DNA of 64,000 bases, from NCBI GenBank assembly GCA_965213855.1, contig CBDCAA010000003.1, forward strand, positions 152,763 to 216,762. The letters are read 5' to 3'. Positions 55,031-63,998 of the stretch are shown here, piece by piece. The notes below the pieces were generated by a model. The model saw only the letters and a program-made list of their open reading frames with translations, did not search any database and was not told where the DNA came from. The position numbers and the translations under genes were made by a program. The first letter of the stretch is position 1, and each line of letters opens with the position of its first letter. The stretch comes from JBBROS01 sp965213855. Its GTDB lineage: Bacteria > Pseudomonadota > Alphaproteobacteria > Acetobacterales > Acetobacteraceae.

Positions 55031-57049
55031 CTATACGATCCCAGCTGCCGACGCTGCCCGGACGACCCGGGCGCCGTACTTCGCTTGCTTGGCCGACGGC
55101 GCCTTCAACCATCCGCCTAACGCCATCCCCGCGATGCTATGGGCCACCTGCCTCTCGAAGCTGTCGACACGTCCGGGGTGCGCGGACCATTCGATGACCC
55201 TGGCCCACGTCGGGCCGTCCAGGCCTTTGCAGACCGTCACGGGATCATCGGACGCGGCCGTCCGGGTCTGTGGCACATCAACCGGAGCAGCCTCTTGCAA
55301 AGTTGCTGGCAAATCGAGCGACACCGCCCGCACGTGGTCCCAGCAGTCGTCCTTCTTGCACCACTCGCCCACGTTCTTCTGTCCGGCGCTGGCGACGATC
55401 TCAGCATGAATCCTAGGCGCCCACGCGGCCCACGCGCGCTGGATACGCTCGGGGACCGCTTGATCCTCCCATACGGCGGCTAAGTCCATGTCCTCACCGA
55501 AATCTGCCGCCAGCTTGGACACCATGTAGGCCGTAACTTGCGCCCCGTAGGACTGGAGCATCGCCTTTCGCACGGCGGCGCTGGCGGACTTGTAGATTAA
55601 GGCGAGCGCCACCGTGTCGCGATAGAATTCCTCGTCCGGCTGCCACTCGGGCCCGTGCCGTTCCCGCAGCGCGTCCATGAAGAAAGCGAAGTTCTTCTGT
55701 GCGCCGCGGCTGACCGTCTGCGGGCGCAGCCACCATGCCATGAGATATTTCGCTAGGTCCGTCTTGCCGAACCGCTGCCCCTTGGGGTATTCGCGCTCGA
55801 AATCCCGTCGCTTGGCCGGTGAAGATCCCAGGCGCGACAGGGCGGCTTGGTAGCCGCCCCGCGCACGCTCGTAGAACCAGCGGGTCTCCTCCCCGGGACA
55901 CCACGTGCGCCCCGAGAGCTGCTCCATCGCGATGTGGAAACCGGTGTTGGCGGAGAGGTCTGCGACCTGGATGACGTTCTGCGTGTTCGCATACTTCGCG
56001 ATCAGCGGGACGAACTCAGCCAGTCGGGTCGGCTCGACACGGGTGAGCTTCATCGCGACCGAGACCTTGCCGATGTCAATCCTGTCGACCTTCCGGGCGC
56101 GGTGGATCGAGGCGAGCGTCTGTCCGCCGTTCACGACCTGCAAGCCGCGTATGCGGTGGATCACCGTCTCCCCGGCCCAGGTGCCGACCTCGATTTCGTC
56201 CGCGGTAGCGGCCAGCCCGTTGTTGTAGGCCAGGAAGCGGTCCGGCTCATCCCTAAGCGTGTCCCTGATGCCTTTGTTCACACCGGCCTTCACCTGGAGG
56301 AAGGAGCGTACGTTGAACTCCAGCAGCCTCGGCCCGTACTGCTCGTAGAGGCGGTAGAGCAGGTCGCCGGGCACGATCAGCAGGAAGGTGGCGTATTCGG
56401 ACGCGGACGGTCTCATCTCCAGGCACGGGATCGGCCGCCCGAGGAGTTCCTTGAAGTCCACCACGATCCGGTCCCGGGTGACCTCCTCTCCCGTCGTGCG
56501 AAGCAGACGTTCGAGATCGACGACGGAGAACTCGACCGGCCTACCCAGAATCTCGATCGCATCTACAGCGCGGTCCTTGACCTGCCCGTTCGTCAGGACG
56601 TGGACCCGGACCTCCTCGATACGCTCAAGCTGCCCGGAGATATGCGCCGCCGCGGCAGCCGCCGAAGCATTCGCGGAGAAACGGGCGGCGTCGCCGAGAG
56701 CGGCATAGTTGAAGAACCGCGCAGCCCGGCCCGTGAGCATGCGCAGATCGTCCGCAGCGAGCGTTGCCTGTTCAGCTTCCACGAAGGCTGCCGTGAACAG
56801 CTCCAGCCTCGTCGAATCCTCGGCGAGGGCATAGCCGAGGATTCGGCAGCGGTTGCGGCCGACGGTGTCCTCGTAGGGGCAGGGTTCATGCTCGCTGACG
56901 GCACCCGCCTCCTCCAGATAGCCGATCATCACCTCCGCCAGAGCGGCGGCCTGGTCTAGGGGGGATGACGGGTCGGCGTCGGCGAGCTTATCGACGGTCT
57001 CAGCCCTCAGACGGCGGTCGAACTCGGCCAGCAACTGTTGTTCAAGCAT
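55031..57049 (-). CDS. AIPR-family abortive-infection protein
   Basis: 672 residues. The AIPR domain marks are in the middle: FNVRSFLQVKAGVNKGIRDTL, FLAYNNGLAATADEIE, IRGLQVVNGGQTLASIHRA, YANTQNVIQVADLSANTGFHIAME and FYERARGGYQ. AIPR proteins were first linked to phage resistance in Lactococcus and occur with Z1 ATPases, GHKL ATPases and cytosine methyltransferases. Here no Z1 or GHKL gene is adjacent, but a C5 methyltransferase and Vsr lie 5 kb away. Complete by length; no frameshift seen. Confidence 0.9.
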   Translation of the reverse strand: MLEQQLLAEFDRRLRAETVDKLADADPSSPLDQAAALAEVMIGYLEEAGAVSEHEPCPYEDTVGRNRCRILGYALAEDSTRLELFTAAFVEAEQATLAADDLRMLTGRAARFFNYAALGDAARFSANASAAAAAAHISGQLERIEEVRVHVLTNGQVKDRAVDAIEILGRPVEFSVVDLERLLRTTGEEVTRDRIVVDFKELLGRPIPCLEMRPSASEYATFLLIVPGDLLYRLYEQYGPRLLEFNVRSFLQVKAGVNKGIRDTLRDEPDRFLAYNNGLAATADEIEVGTWAGETVIHRIRGLQVVNGGQTLASIHRARKVDRIDIGKVSVAMKLTRVEPTRLAEFVPLIAKYANTQNVIQVADLSANTGFHIAMEQLSGRTWCPGEETRWFYERARGGYQAALSRLGSSPAKRRDFEREYPKGQRFGKTDLAKYLMAWWLRPQTVSRGAQKNFAFFMDALRERHGPEWQPDEEFYRDTVALALIYKSASAAVRKAMLQSYGAQVTAYMVSKLAADFGEDMDLAAVWEDQAVPERIQRAWAAWAPRIHAEIVASAGQKNVGEWCKKDDCWDHVRAVSLDLPATLQEAAPVDVPQTRTAASDDPVTVCKGLDGPTWARVIEWSAHPGRVDSFERQVAHSIAGMALGGWLKAPSAKQAKYGARVVRAASAAGIV

Positions 57050-57452
57050 CTCGACCGCGCTCCGTGTCCGACGGCGACTCCGGCCGCATCATCCTTCGGA
57101 AAGCGCGCGCATGCCAGCGGGCCCGGGTAGCGGGTCGGTTGGGATTTGGTGTCGGAACGGCAGGGGGCAGAGTCGGCGTCATGTGACCCTCCCGCCTGAA
57201 AGGTCCCCGCGGTGATTCGCATTTCCAGGTAAGCGGGTCCCCTCCGCGCGGCACGGCCAGTAGACACGTATCGCGCGGTTGACCTTTGACCCCCCCGGCC
57301 TCCGCCGCGTCGTCTCTCGAAGACGCGGCGGTGGCGACGCGGCGGCGGTTCCGGGATTGGACAGTCTTCCACGTCGACGTCCTGGAACGCAGGCGATGGA
57401 ACTGGGTAGGGCCAAGAGGCATCGGCGTTGGGCAGAGAATGTCAATCCAGCC
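57050..57452. other. Intergenic region between AIPR and the secreted-protein gene
   Basis: 403 bases with no coding evidence on either strand that I trust. It must hold the AIPR promoter. Small hairpins of G/C bases are present but no clear terminator or repeat. Confidence 0.4.
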
Positions 57453-57932
57453 TCAACCACCGTAACAGGTGATCGTGGTCCCGCCTTTGCCGTATTCCTC
57501 GCTCGTCGCTGCGACCGACGAAAACTGGCCGACCGCCACGCCGTCGGTTCTTCTGATCGCACGTTCCCGGTAGGGCACGTTGGCCGGAAGGGCATCAACG
57601 ACCACCGCCAGGAACAACGGCGGGGATGTGCCTGGCCCACGCGAGAATGGATCCCTTCCATTTCCCAGCCCGTGATGAAAAGGGATCCTTGCCCCGAAAA
57701 CCTGAAGGGCGGACGTAGGCCGGAATACGTAAACGCCGTCGGCACCGAACTTTGTTTTCGCGATGACCATGGCTCGGATGGCCAGCGCGAGCTTTCGCGG
57801 GCTCAGGCAAGCCAACTGGTCCTCCAGAGATCTCCCCGTGCTGGCGGCCAAAGATCCCCTGTCATGCGCGACGGAATGCCTTGCGACCAGGACCGAAAGG
57901 AGGACGGCCGAGAAGACGATGGCGAAGCGCAT
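57453..57932 (-). CDS. Secreted protein of unknown function
   Basis: 159 residues from ATG 57932, preceded by a GGAG site. Signal peptide (FAIVFSAVLLSVLVARHSVAH), then a mature part with SLEDQLACLSPRKLALAIRAMV, GVYVFRPTSALQVFG and a C-terminal Ser/Thr-rich tail. No family recognised. It does not look like a defence protein. Confidence 0.65.
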   Translation of the reverse strand: MRFAIVFSAVLLSVLVARHSVAHDRGSLAASTGRSLEDQLACLSPRKLALAIRAMVIAKTKFGADGVYVFRPTSALQVFGARIPFHHGLGNGRDPFSRGPGTSPPLFLAVVVDALPANVPYRERAIRRTDGVAVGQFSSVAATSEEYGKGGTTITCYGG

Positions 57933-58054
57933 GTGAGAACTCCTGCGATGGACCGTGAGAACCGTGGACTTACCGCCGATGCATCCGCGATATTCGACCA
58001 TCGCTGCGCCGGATATTGTCGCGTGCTGTAAGAAGACGGATCCTGGACTCAGGA

Positions 58055-58657
58055 TCATTCTTTCATTCCTGGGGGCGCCCACTTGGCCGCTTTCATCAAT
58101 TGCAGCGCCCGACCGATGTTCGACGCGGCAGGCGTTTTGGTCAGCATGGCCCAAAGCTCATCCAGCATTTCCGTGAGCGTGAGGATCAGGATCGGATTGC
58201 CACAGAGGCGGCTCCTGAATCCCTGATGCTGCTCCCAGATCTCGCGCGTTTCCGCGTTTCGGAGTGCGGTCACGACTGTGACGTAAGTAAACGTCCTCTG
58301 GCCAGTGACTGTCTCGATCTCACGGACGAACGCCTCCGACCATTTAGGGCTATGCAGCTCACGAAATCCTTTCCACGCCTCCCGACCGGAAACGATCTTC
58401 CCGCCCTCGATCTCCGCAACCTTTGCTGCGGCATCGAAGCCTCCCTGCCAAGCCTTGCAACTCAGGACGAGCACTCGTTTGATATCGTCTCGGCTGGGGT
58501 GGATCGCGATCACGTCAATGTCGCTACCGACCGAGTCAGCGCTGCTGGAGTAATCGGCATGCGTCTTTGCTGGCTTGAACCGAACGTTATGCCGGGTGAA
58601 ATAGCCTTTGTGCATAAGATAGTCGTCGACTATCTGTTCCAGTACGTCCTCTTTCAC
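58055..58657 (-). CDS. Mrr-like PD-(D/E)xK restriction endonuclease fold protein
   Basis: 200 residues. Helical start (VLEQIVDDYLMHKGYFTRHNV), then a nuclease core with SVGSDIDVIAIHP (Asp46/Asp48) and KRVLVLSCKAWQGG, where Ser66-Cys67-Lys68 replaces the usual E/Q-x-K. A type IV or Mrr-like role (cutting modified DNA) is possible, but the unusual third acid makes activity uncertain. ATG 58657 is close to the family's start. Confidence 0.7.
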   Translation of the reverse strand: MKEDVLEQIVDDYLMHKGYFTRHNVRFKPAKTHADYSSSADSVGSDIDVIAIHPSRDDIKRVLVLSCKAWQGGFDAAAKVAEIEGGKIVSGREAWKGFRELHSPKWSEAFVREIETVTGQRTFTYVTVVTALRNAETREIWEQHQGFRSRLCGNPILILTLTEMLDELWAMLTKTPAASNIGRALQLMKAAKWAPPGMKE

Positions 58658-59226
58658 ACTATACCCTCCTACGGTCCGATCCTAATCTGCCCTAACTTGG
58701 CCGGTTTTACGCCATCCTGGGTTGGAGGATTGACACCTCGGTGCTGGGCAACTAACACACCTTGACAAGTCGTAGCGAAACGACTCTAGCGAAAGCTATT
58801 GAGGCTCGTATCGGGATGAATGCCCAAACACGCAGCTACTAAGTAAGATGGCCGGGCACGGCGAATTATTTAGAGGATAAGATCCCGCCAGCATGCTCAC
58901 ACGGGGGAGGCTGAACGGGCTGAATCCCGTAGTATTTGTAATCTCCGTAAGCAGGGGCATAGGGAGGTCGGGCTTTGCTCATACGAGCGCACCCAAGGTC
59001 AAGGTTAGTCCCAAAAAGTCGAAACGTGTTCCCTGAATGGAGGATTCCGGCAAGCCTGCGGCAGTATCCGATATCCTGCCGTCGGGAACGTGCGTGCCAC
59101 TCCAAGTCCACGTTCGCACCTTACCAGTTTCGTTCGTCTGCCTGATCGAGAAATTTGGGCCGATGTGACATTCCGGGCAGCAAGGAGTCTCCCTGCCAGC
59201 CGATTCAGCGCTACAACGGACCTACG
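58658..59226. other. Intergenic region, AT-richer
   Basis: 569 bases between divergent genes, lower in GC. A 38-codon minus frame at 58866-58982 (starting MSKARPPYAPAYGDYKYYG) has a plausible composition but no ribosome site; not called. No repeat or RNA gene seen. Confidence 0.4.
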
Positions 59227-60513
59227 ATGGCGAGCGATGACAGCGCCGGTCAGTACCGGCACAATCACTACGTTCCTGAATGGTATCAGCGCAGGTTCCT
59301 GAATGTTGGCCAGACGCGTTACCATTACCTCGATCTCAGACCGGAGGTCCGCACCAACGCCGGTCACACGTGGACGCGGAACGCGTTGCGTTCACTTGGG
59401 CCGAGAAAATGTTTCGCACAAACCGATCTCTACACCGCGACCTGGGGCAGCAGTCCGAACGTCGACATTGAGCGCTTCTTTTTCGGCGAGATAGATGGAG
59501 AAGGTCAGAGTGCGGTCGACTACTTTGCCGGGTTCACTCACCCGGCTGCCGAACCCGAGGTCCTCAATCGGTTCGTGCGATACATGAGTGTGCAGAAGCT
59601 CCGCACACCTAAAGGTATCGGCTACCTTCGTGCTTTCGCCCAGGCTCGGGAACAAAGCCACACGCTCGTGCGCCTGCAGAGGCTGCAAGACATCTTCGGA
59701 GCGACATGGTCCGAGTGTGTGTGGCAAGTGGCGGACGCGTCCCAATCCCAAACCAAATTCATCGTGTCGGACCACCCGGTCACGGTGTACAATCGCGGTT
59801 GCCCTCCCGGATCGGCGGCCTGCAGGGGCTTCTCCGACCCGGACGTCCGGATGGCTGCGACGCATACTCTGTTTCCACTTTCGGTGGAAAAGATACTCAT
59901 TCTCACGAATCTTACGTGGGCGAGGAACCCCTATCAGGCGGAAGCCACACAGCGGCCGAACCCAGGTTGGTTCCGACCGACTCTCTTCGACTTCACGGCA
60001 ATCCAGACCGGTAGATTGCTTTCGGATGAGGAGGTCGTAGAGATGAACTACGTGATAAAGATGAGGGCTCATCGCTACATAGCAGCGGCCCAGGAAGAAT
60101 GGCTCTATCCGGAGCGACACCTGAGGAGCGAGCACTGGCACAAGTTGGGGGACGGCTATCTGTTCATGCCGGAGCCGCGACAACTCTTCATGGGGGGAGA
60201 TGCTTTCGTCGGCTACAAGGACGGGAGTGTCGCGGCTTTCGATGTTTACGGCAACCAGCCCTCTCAGCAAGGCTACAAAGATAAGCAGCGAGAGTGTCGG
60301 GAGGCCAAGAGCTTGAGCCGGTTCAAGGACGAGTGGGCCGCTTTCCAGGGACGGGCGTTTCGAGGAATGAACCATGGGTTTGGCCGCTCCGGCGCGGCGG
60401 GCGCAGATTCGGACAGCGAAGGAAGTCATGCCGCACACCTTCACCGCGACGCCGAGTATCGGAAGCGACCCGGGGAGCGTGCACGGCGGCGAAAGCTTTC
60501 CCGACGCTCGTGA
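59227..60513 (+). CDS. DUF4238 protein
   Basis: 428 residues from ATG 59227. The N-terminus HNHYVPEWYQRRFLNVG is the DUF4238 signature (the HYVP motif after the start), followed by PRKCFAQTDLYT, IERFFFGEIDGEGQSAVDYF and later FIVSDHPVTVYN and FPLSVEKILILTN. The family's function is unknown but it is over-represented in phage-defence islands. The last ~60 residues are Arg- and Gly-rich and may follow a frameshift near 60370. Confidence 0.8.
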   Translation: MASDDSAGQYRHNHYVPEWYQRRFLNVGQTRYHYLDLRPEVRTNAGHTWTRNALRSLGPRKCFAQTDLYTATWGSSPNVDIERFFFGEIDGEGQSAVDYFAGFTHPAAEPEVLNRFVRYMSVQKLRTPKGIGYLRAFAQAREQSHTLVRLQRLQDIFGATWSECVWQVADASQSQTKFIVSDHPVTVYNRGCPPGSAACRGFSDPDVRMAATHTLFPLSVEKILILTNLTWARNPYQAEATQRPNPGWFRPTLFDFTAIQTGRLLSDEEVVEMNYVIKMRAHRYIAAAQEEWLYPERHLRSEHWHKLGDGYLFMPEPRQLFMGGDAFVGYKDGSVAAFDVYGNQPSQQGYKDKQRECREAKSLSRFKDEWAAFQGRAFRGMNHGFGRSGAAGADSDSEGSHAAHLHRDAEYRKRPGERARRRKLSRRS

Positions 60514-60665
60514 GCCGCTTCACGACCGAAGTGATCGGATCACCCCAGGCGGCTCGCGGCCGAAACTTCTCGGCACGGCGCTCCTCGTCGCGTGGAGCAG
60601 CCCCCATTTCAACCGGACACGCGGCGCAACCGTGAGGGCCTAGGCTTACGCCTAGGCATGCGCCT

Positions 60666-61061
60666 ATGCCGAACGACACGACGCGGGTCGAAATCATCAC
60701 CGGCCGGGAGCGCCGGAGGCGCTACAGTGCCGAGCAGAATCTAGGTTGGTCGAGGAAACCATGCAGCCGGGCATGACGGTGTCGGCCGTCGCGCGTCTAC
60801 ACGGAGTGTCGCCCAGCCTGCTGTTCAACTGGAGGCGGTTGATGTCCGAGGGTGGCTAGGTGGCCGTCAGGGCCGACGAGGACGTCGTGGCCGTCAGCCG
60901 CGCCCGTAAGCGGGAGCGGGAGCGCCTGCTCGGCCGCAAGACCCTGGAAGTGGAAATACTCAAGGAGGCACTCACCGCTGCCCGGGGGGAAAAAAGCCCG
61001 CTTGGCAATTACTGTCGCCGCTAGGGACGGTTCTCGGTGAAGCTGGTCGCCGACACGCTAA
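60666..61061 (+). pseudogene. IS3-family OrfA remnant and start of OrfB
   Basis: Reads TTRVEIITGRERRRRYSAEQ, shifts frame, then LVEETMQPGMTVSAVARLHG and LFNWRRLMSEGG, meets a TAG (CAG lost), then RARKRERERLLGRKTLEVEILKEAL, and finally SVKLVADTL, the start of OrfB. This is an IS2-like IS3 transposase with stops and frameshifts. It is interrupted after VADTL by the IS5-type element at 61062; the frame resumes as SVARSNLVEQIKG at 62358. Confidence 0.85.
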
Positions 61062-62357
61062 GAGCCGGTCTCTGAATGATACCGTAATGACGGCTTTCGA
61101 CTCATATACACCATAGCACGGCACCCCAGACGGCTTCGAAAGCAGACGCTCGGTGCCGCTCGATAAGGACAGCTATGCACCCGTTCCTAACGTTCGCAGA
61201 CGTCTGGTAATCCCTCAAGAGCTGACATTTGCCGGTCGCGCCGTCAACCGTTAGCTCCACCCAACTAACTGTGCGCGGAGCCTTTTCAGTGTCATCTCCT
61301 CAAGCTCCCCAATCAGCACAAAGCTTTTGTCATTAAGACCATTCATCGACGGTCCAAACAGACCGGAGATCAAGCCATCTGCATGTCGCGCGACATAGAA
61401 GCGGTCGTGGAAGCGCATCTCGGAGACCGTGCGGAAGTAGGTAAACCGAACATGGTAGCCTCGGCGCTTCAAATGCTCACTGACGCTTCTGCGCCAAATT
61501 GGACCCAATACCACCTTCTTGCCCTTCGCATAGGGCGGCTGATGAATGGTGATCTCGGGACCAGCAATATCGAAACAGTCAAGATACTCCAGAAAACTGT
61601 TAATGCCGCCTATGACTTCTTCCTCGCTCTTATCGAGGTAGATGAACGGATCTGTAAGAAGGAGGTCTTTGATGGGTCCTTTGCCGCCGTGAACCTTTTG
61701 GGCGATGTCACGAAAAGCGCTTGCCTTCGACTTCCAGCCTCCGGCCACTGTCATCAGTTCGAGGACGAGTGACCCGTCCTTGGCTTCAGGCTGCCCACCA
61801 AGGGCTTGTCCCGACGAGCCGCCTAGCCTCAAGGGACAGTCATGCTGAGGGCACGATCCCTGTCGCACCGAGACTAGCGGTCGCGCACCGTCCATCCGTA
61901 GCCAGTTTCTAACCTCGTATCGGAACACTGCTGGGTATCGTAACAGTCTCGGTGACTCCGCGTCGGTTTGCAGAGCGTCACTACGATTTGGCTCAAACAG
62001 CTCTGGTGCCATGCGCCGCAGAGCTTCGCGATCCTCAGATCGCGGCGGCAAACCCAGGCGTAAGCGCCAGTACCATTCCATAGAGTCCATCAACTAGGCT
62101 TTCCCACAAGATCGGCGTGAGAGCAGCACGCCCTCCATCGAACTGGCAACCAGCACGCGTGTGAACGCGGCGTCCCGCGATCGTATTCTTTAAGCGATCC
62201 CTTGCCAGAACCGGAGGGCGGCCACCGGCCAGACTGCGCCTTAGAACGAGCGTCCGCAATCTAACGACGCCGCTCCGAAGCGGACAGGCTCCTTTCCACC
62301 ACGAGCTGCCCTTGGTCCGCCGCGAAATTCATTCCGACATCATTCAGAGACAGGCTC
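61062..62357. mobile_element. IS5-type element carrying a PLD-like gene instead of a transposase
   Basis: 1296 bases bounded by inverted repeats: GAGCCGGTCTCTGAATGAT from 61062 and, on the minus strand from 62357, GAGCCTGTCTCTGAATGAT; the similarity continues weakly for ~12 bases. A three-base TAA duplication flanks it (61059-61061 and 62358-62360). It interrupts an IS3 OrfB exactly (VADTL|SVARS). TNA-type three-base duplications are typical of the IS1031 group of IS5. No transposase frame is inside; the only gene is at 61251-62090. It may be moved in trans by a related IS. Confidence 0.75.
61251..62090 (-). CDS. Hypothetical protein with PLD-like C-terminal part
   Basis: 279 residues from ATG 62090 (TTG 62093 possible). 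The last ~120 residues resemble a phospholipase-D-like fold: ITIHQPPYAKGKK, then MRFHDRFYVARHADG with HDRF in place of HKD, and LFGPSMNGLNDKSFVLIGELEE, whose GPSMN and DKSF positions fit the PLD second half. One PLD motif only, so it would dimerise if active. PLD nucleases occur in many defence systems. The gene is alone between IS5-type inverted repeats. Confidence 0.7.
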   Translation of the reverse strand: MDSMEWYWRLRLGLPPRSEDREALRRMAPELFEPNRSDALQTDAESPRLLRYPAVFRYEVRNWLRMDGARPLVSVRQGSCPQHDCPLRLGGSSGQALGGQPEAKDGSLVLELMTVAGGWKSKASAFRDIAQKVHGGKGPIKDLLLTDPFIYLDKSEEEVIGGINSFLEYLDCFDIAGPEITIHQPPYAKGKKVVLGPIWRRSVSEHLKRRGYHVRFTYFRTVSEMRFHDRFYVARHADGLISGLFGPSMNGLNDKSFVLIGELEEMTLKRLRAQLVGWS

Positions 62358-62420
62358 TAAGTGTCGCACGATCCAACCTCGTCGAGCAGATCAAGGGCAC
62401 GGGCAAGGGCGACCCGGTAG
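62358..62420 (+). pseudogene. Continuation of the IS3 OrfB remnant
   Basis: Joining 61060 to 62361 with one TAA copy gives DTLSVARSNLVEQIKG in frame, the normal OrfB N-terminus of IS2-like transposases. Beyond ~62420 the frame degenerates. Confidence 0.7.
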
Positions 62421-62661
62421 CGGTATCCGGCGGTCACCTCATCGTGGACGATCTCGGCCCCGCCTCCGGCAGGCGTGGGGCCGCTCACAGCAGGGTTTCC
62501 TGTATCGAACCTTCTTTGGTTGCCTTCTTTAACTTCTTCGAGGGCACTTCACCGAAGAGGTCGGAGTGCTCAAGTATGTTCAGGGCCATGAGAAGTGGCC
62601 GCTTCCCAGCGAGCAACGGGGGCAGAGCTCGGCGATGTCGCACTCACCCTCGCGTAGCGAG

Positions 62662-63204
62662 ATGAGGGCCGCCGCCTACGCCCTAGTTAAGGACGATATC
62701 GAACGCCGAACCGATTGAAGGGCCAGCAGCGCCGAGCCGTTGGATGGGTTTGCCGAGCAGCTTGATCGATTGGGTTACGCCCCGTCCCGTTTGTAGTGTA
62801 AGCAGACGCTTGGGGAGTTGCGGCGGGGAGACGTCCAATCCGCTCCGGTATCGGTGACTGTTCTATCAGCCGCTCTGGTCGAAGGCGTGCTGACTTTCGC
62901 CATCCTACAGCTCGGAAGCTGAACGCGCCGACTTTGGCGTCTAGGGACTTCGAACGGGAGCTAGACTGAGGACTTGGTCAAGATTGCCGCTCATGGCGGG
63001 GACGGCGCCATCCTGGACCAGGCGGCACGTCAAAGAGCGGAGACCCTGATCCGCACGCGGCAGCGCATCCACGCCGGACGGATGCTCTCGGACTTTCCGC
63101 AGGGCGTGCCGGACCTCCGTCCCGAGGAAGCGCGCGATGCGAAAGCCGTGGCGGAGATGGTCGTCCGGAGAGTGCTCGATTGGTTGGCGAGTCACGCAGG
63201 CTGA
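62662..63204 (+). pseudogene. Decayed HEPN-like gene
   Basis: Coherent protein pieces separated by stops and frame changes: MRAAAYALVKDDIERR, LDGFAEQLDRLGYAPSRL (stop), TLGELRRGDV, VLSAALVEGVLTFAI, then in another frame KLNAPTLASRDFERELD, and finally DLVKIAAHGGDGAILDQAA and TLIRTRQRIHAGRML, ending VVRRVLDWLASHAG at 63204. The R-x(4-5)-H element in RTRQRIHAGR and the all-helical layout suggest a HEPN-type RNase fold. The last piece could still be translated from near 62974. Confidence 0.55.
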
Positions 63205-63372
63205 TGATTGGAGCCTGAGGGCTGAGGCACGGTCCCTCAGTCCGAGCAAGCGAAGTCACGTGGTGGGTATGCAGCAGGTGGACTGATGTCGTTGTCCTCA
63301 GTGGCGAGAAGCAAAGCACGCCGAACGTTTCCAGACTGGACTGGACACAAACCCAATCGTTGAATACCCGCC

Positions 63373-63732
63373 GTGCAGTTGGAGTGCGGCGATGGTGACG
63401 GTTACGACGGAAACCCGGAACGTTTCTTCGGGTGGATCGTGGCGATCCTCTTCTGGGGTTGGAACCTTCTCATGGCCTGGGGGCTGTTTTCCGGGCTGGC
63501 CAAAACCGCCGACCACTACTCGACCATTGGCTCAGGAGAAGAGCGCACAGGGGCTGCGATCGGCACGGCGCTTGGTGCTGGAGCGATGCTGTTCCTATGG
63601 GTCGCTGGGTCCGTCATCCTGGGCCTCATGATGCTGTTCACGCGAGGCAAGCGCGTTCTGGTCACTCGGGAGGCACAGGCCATGACGGGCCTCTTGAACT
63701 GCGACAACGTTCGCGGACATTTCGTGGGATGA
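63373..63732 (+). CDS. Small membrane protein, unknown function
   Basis: 119 residues from GTG 63373. Two transmembrane helices (GWIVAILFWGWNLLMAWGLF and GAMLFLWVAGSVILGLMMLF) separated by a Gly/Thr-rich loop (ERTGAAIGTALG). A short basic tail follows. No family named. Overlaps the next gene by four bases (ATGA). Confidence 0.7.
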   Translation: MQLECGDGDGYDGNPERFFGWIVAILFWGWNLLMAWGLFSGLAKTADHYSTIGSGEERTGAAIGTALGAGAMLFLWVAGSVILGLMMLFTRGKRVLVTREAQAMTGLLNCDNVRGHFVG

Positions 63733-63998
63733 TCAAGGCACTCGCTCTCATGGTCGCCTGCGCGGCCATTTCGGCCGTCGCGGCCGGTGCCGTGGTCCAC
63801 CAGGCCGGTCCGAGCACTACGGAACTAGATGCCGACATTGCTCAGGTGTCGGAGCAGATTGAGGCCGCAAACGTTTGTCGCGCAGCGCCCGCACGATCGA
63901 TGCGGTCACCGGTTCTTTGGCATTCACCTGGAGCGAGAGCGTCGTCGCGACTTCGTCAGGTACTCCGTCGCCCGCGGCGATGGGTGACAGCTCGATGA
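63729..63998 (+). CDS. Small exported protein, possibly frameshifted
   Basis: The first ~50 residues look real: a signal-type helix (IKALALMVACAAISAVAAGAVV) and DADIAQVSEQIEAAN. After ~63870 the frame becomes Arg/Pro-rich, while another frame reads ARTIDAVTGSLAFTWSES coherently to the window edge. A frameshift at about 63875 or the junction to another sequence is likely. Translationally coupled to the upstream membrane protein gene. Confidence 0.5.
   Translation: MIKALALMVACAAISAVAAGAVVHQAGPSTTELDADIAQVSEQIEAANVCRAAPARSMRSPVLWHSPGARASSRLRQVLRRPRRWVTAR

Noticed and set aside
60638..60657. Duplicated GCCTAGGC palindromes as a resolvase or attachment site
   Set aside because: They lie just outside a degenerate IS3 orfA and may be part of the IS end; no recombinase gene is near.
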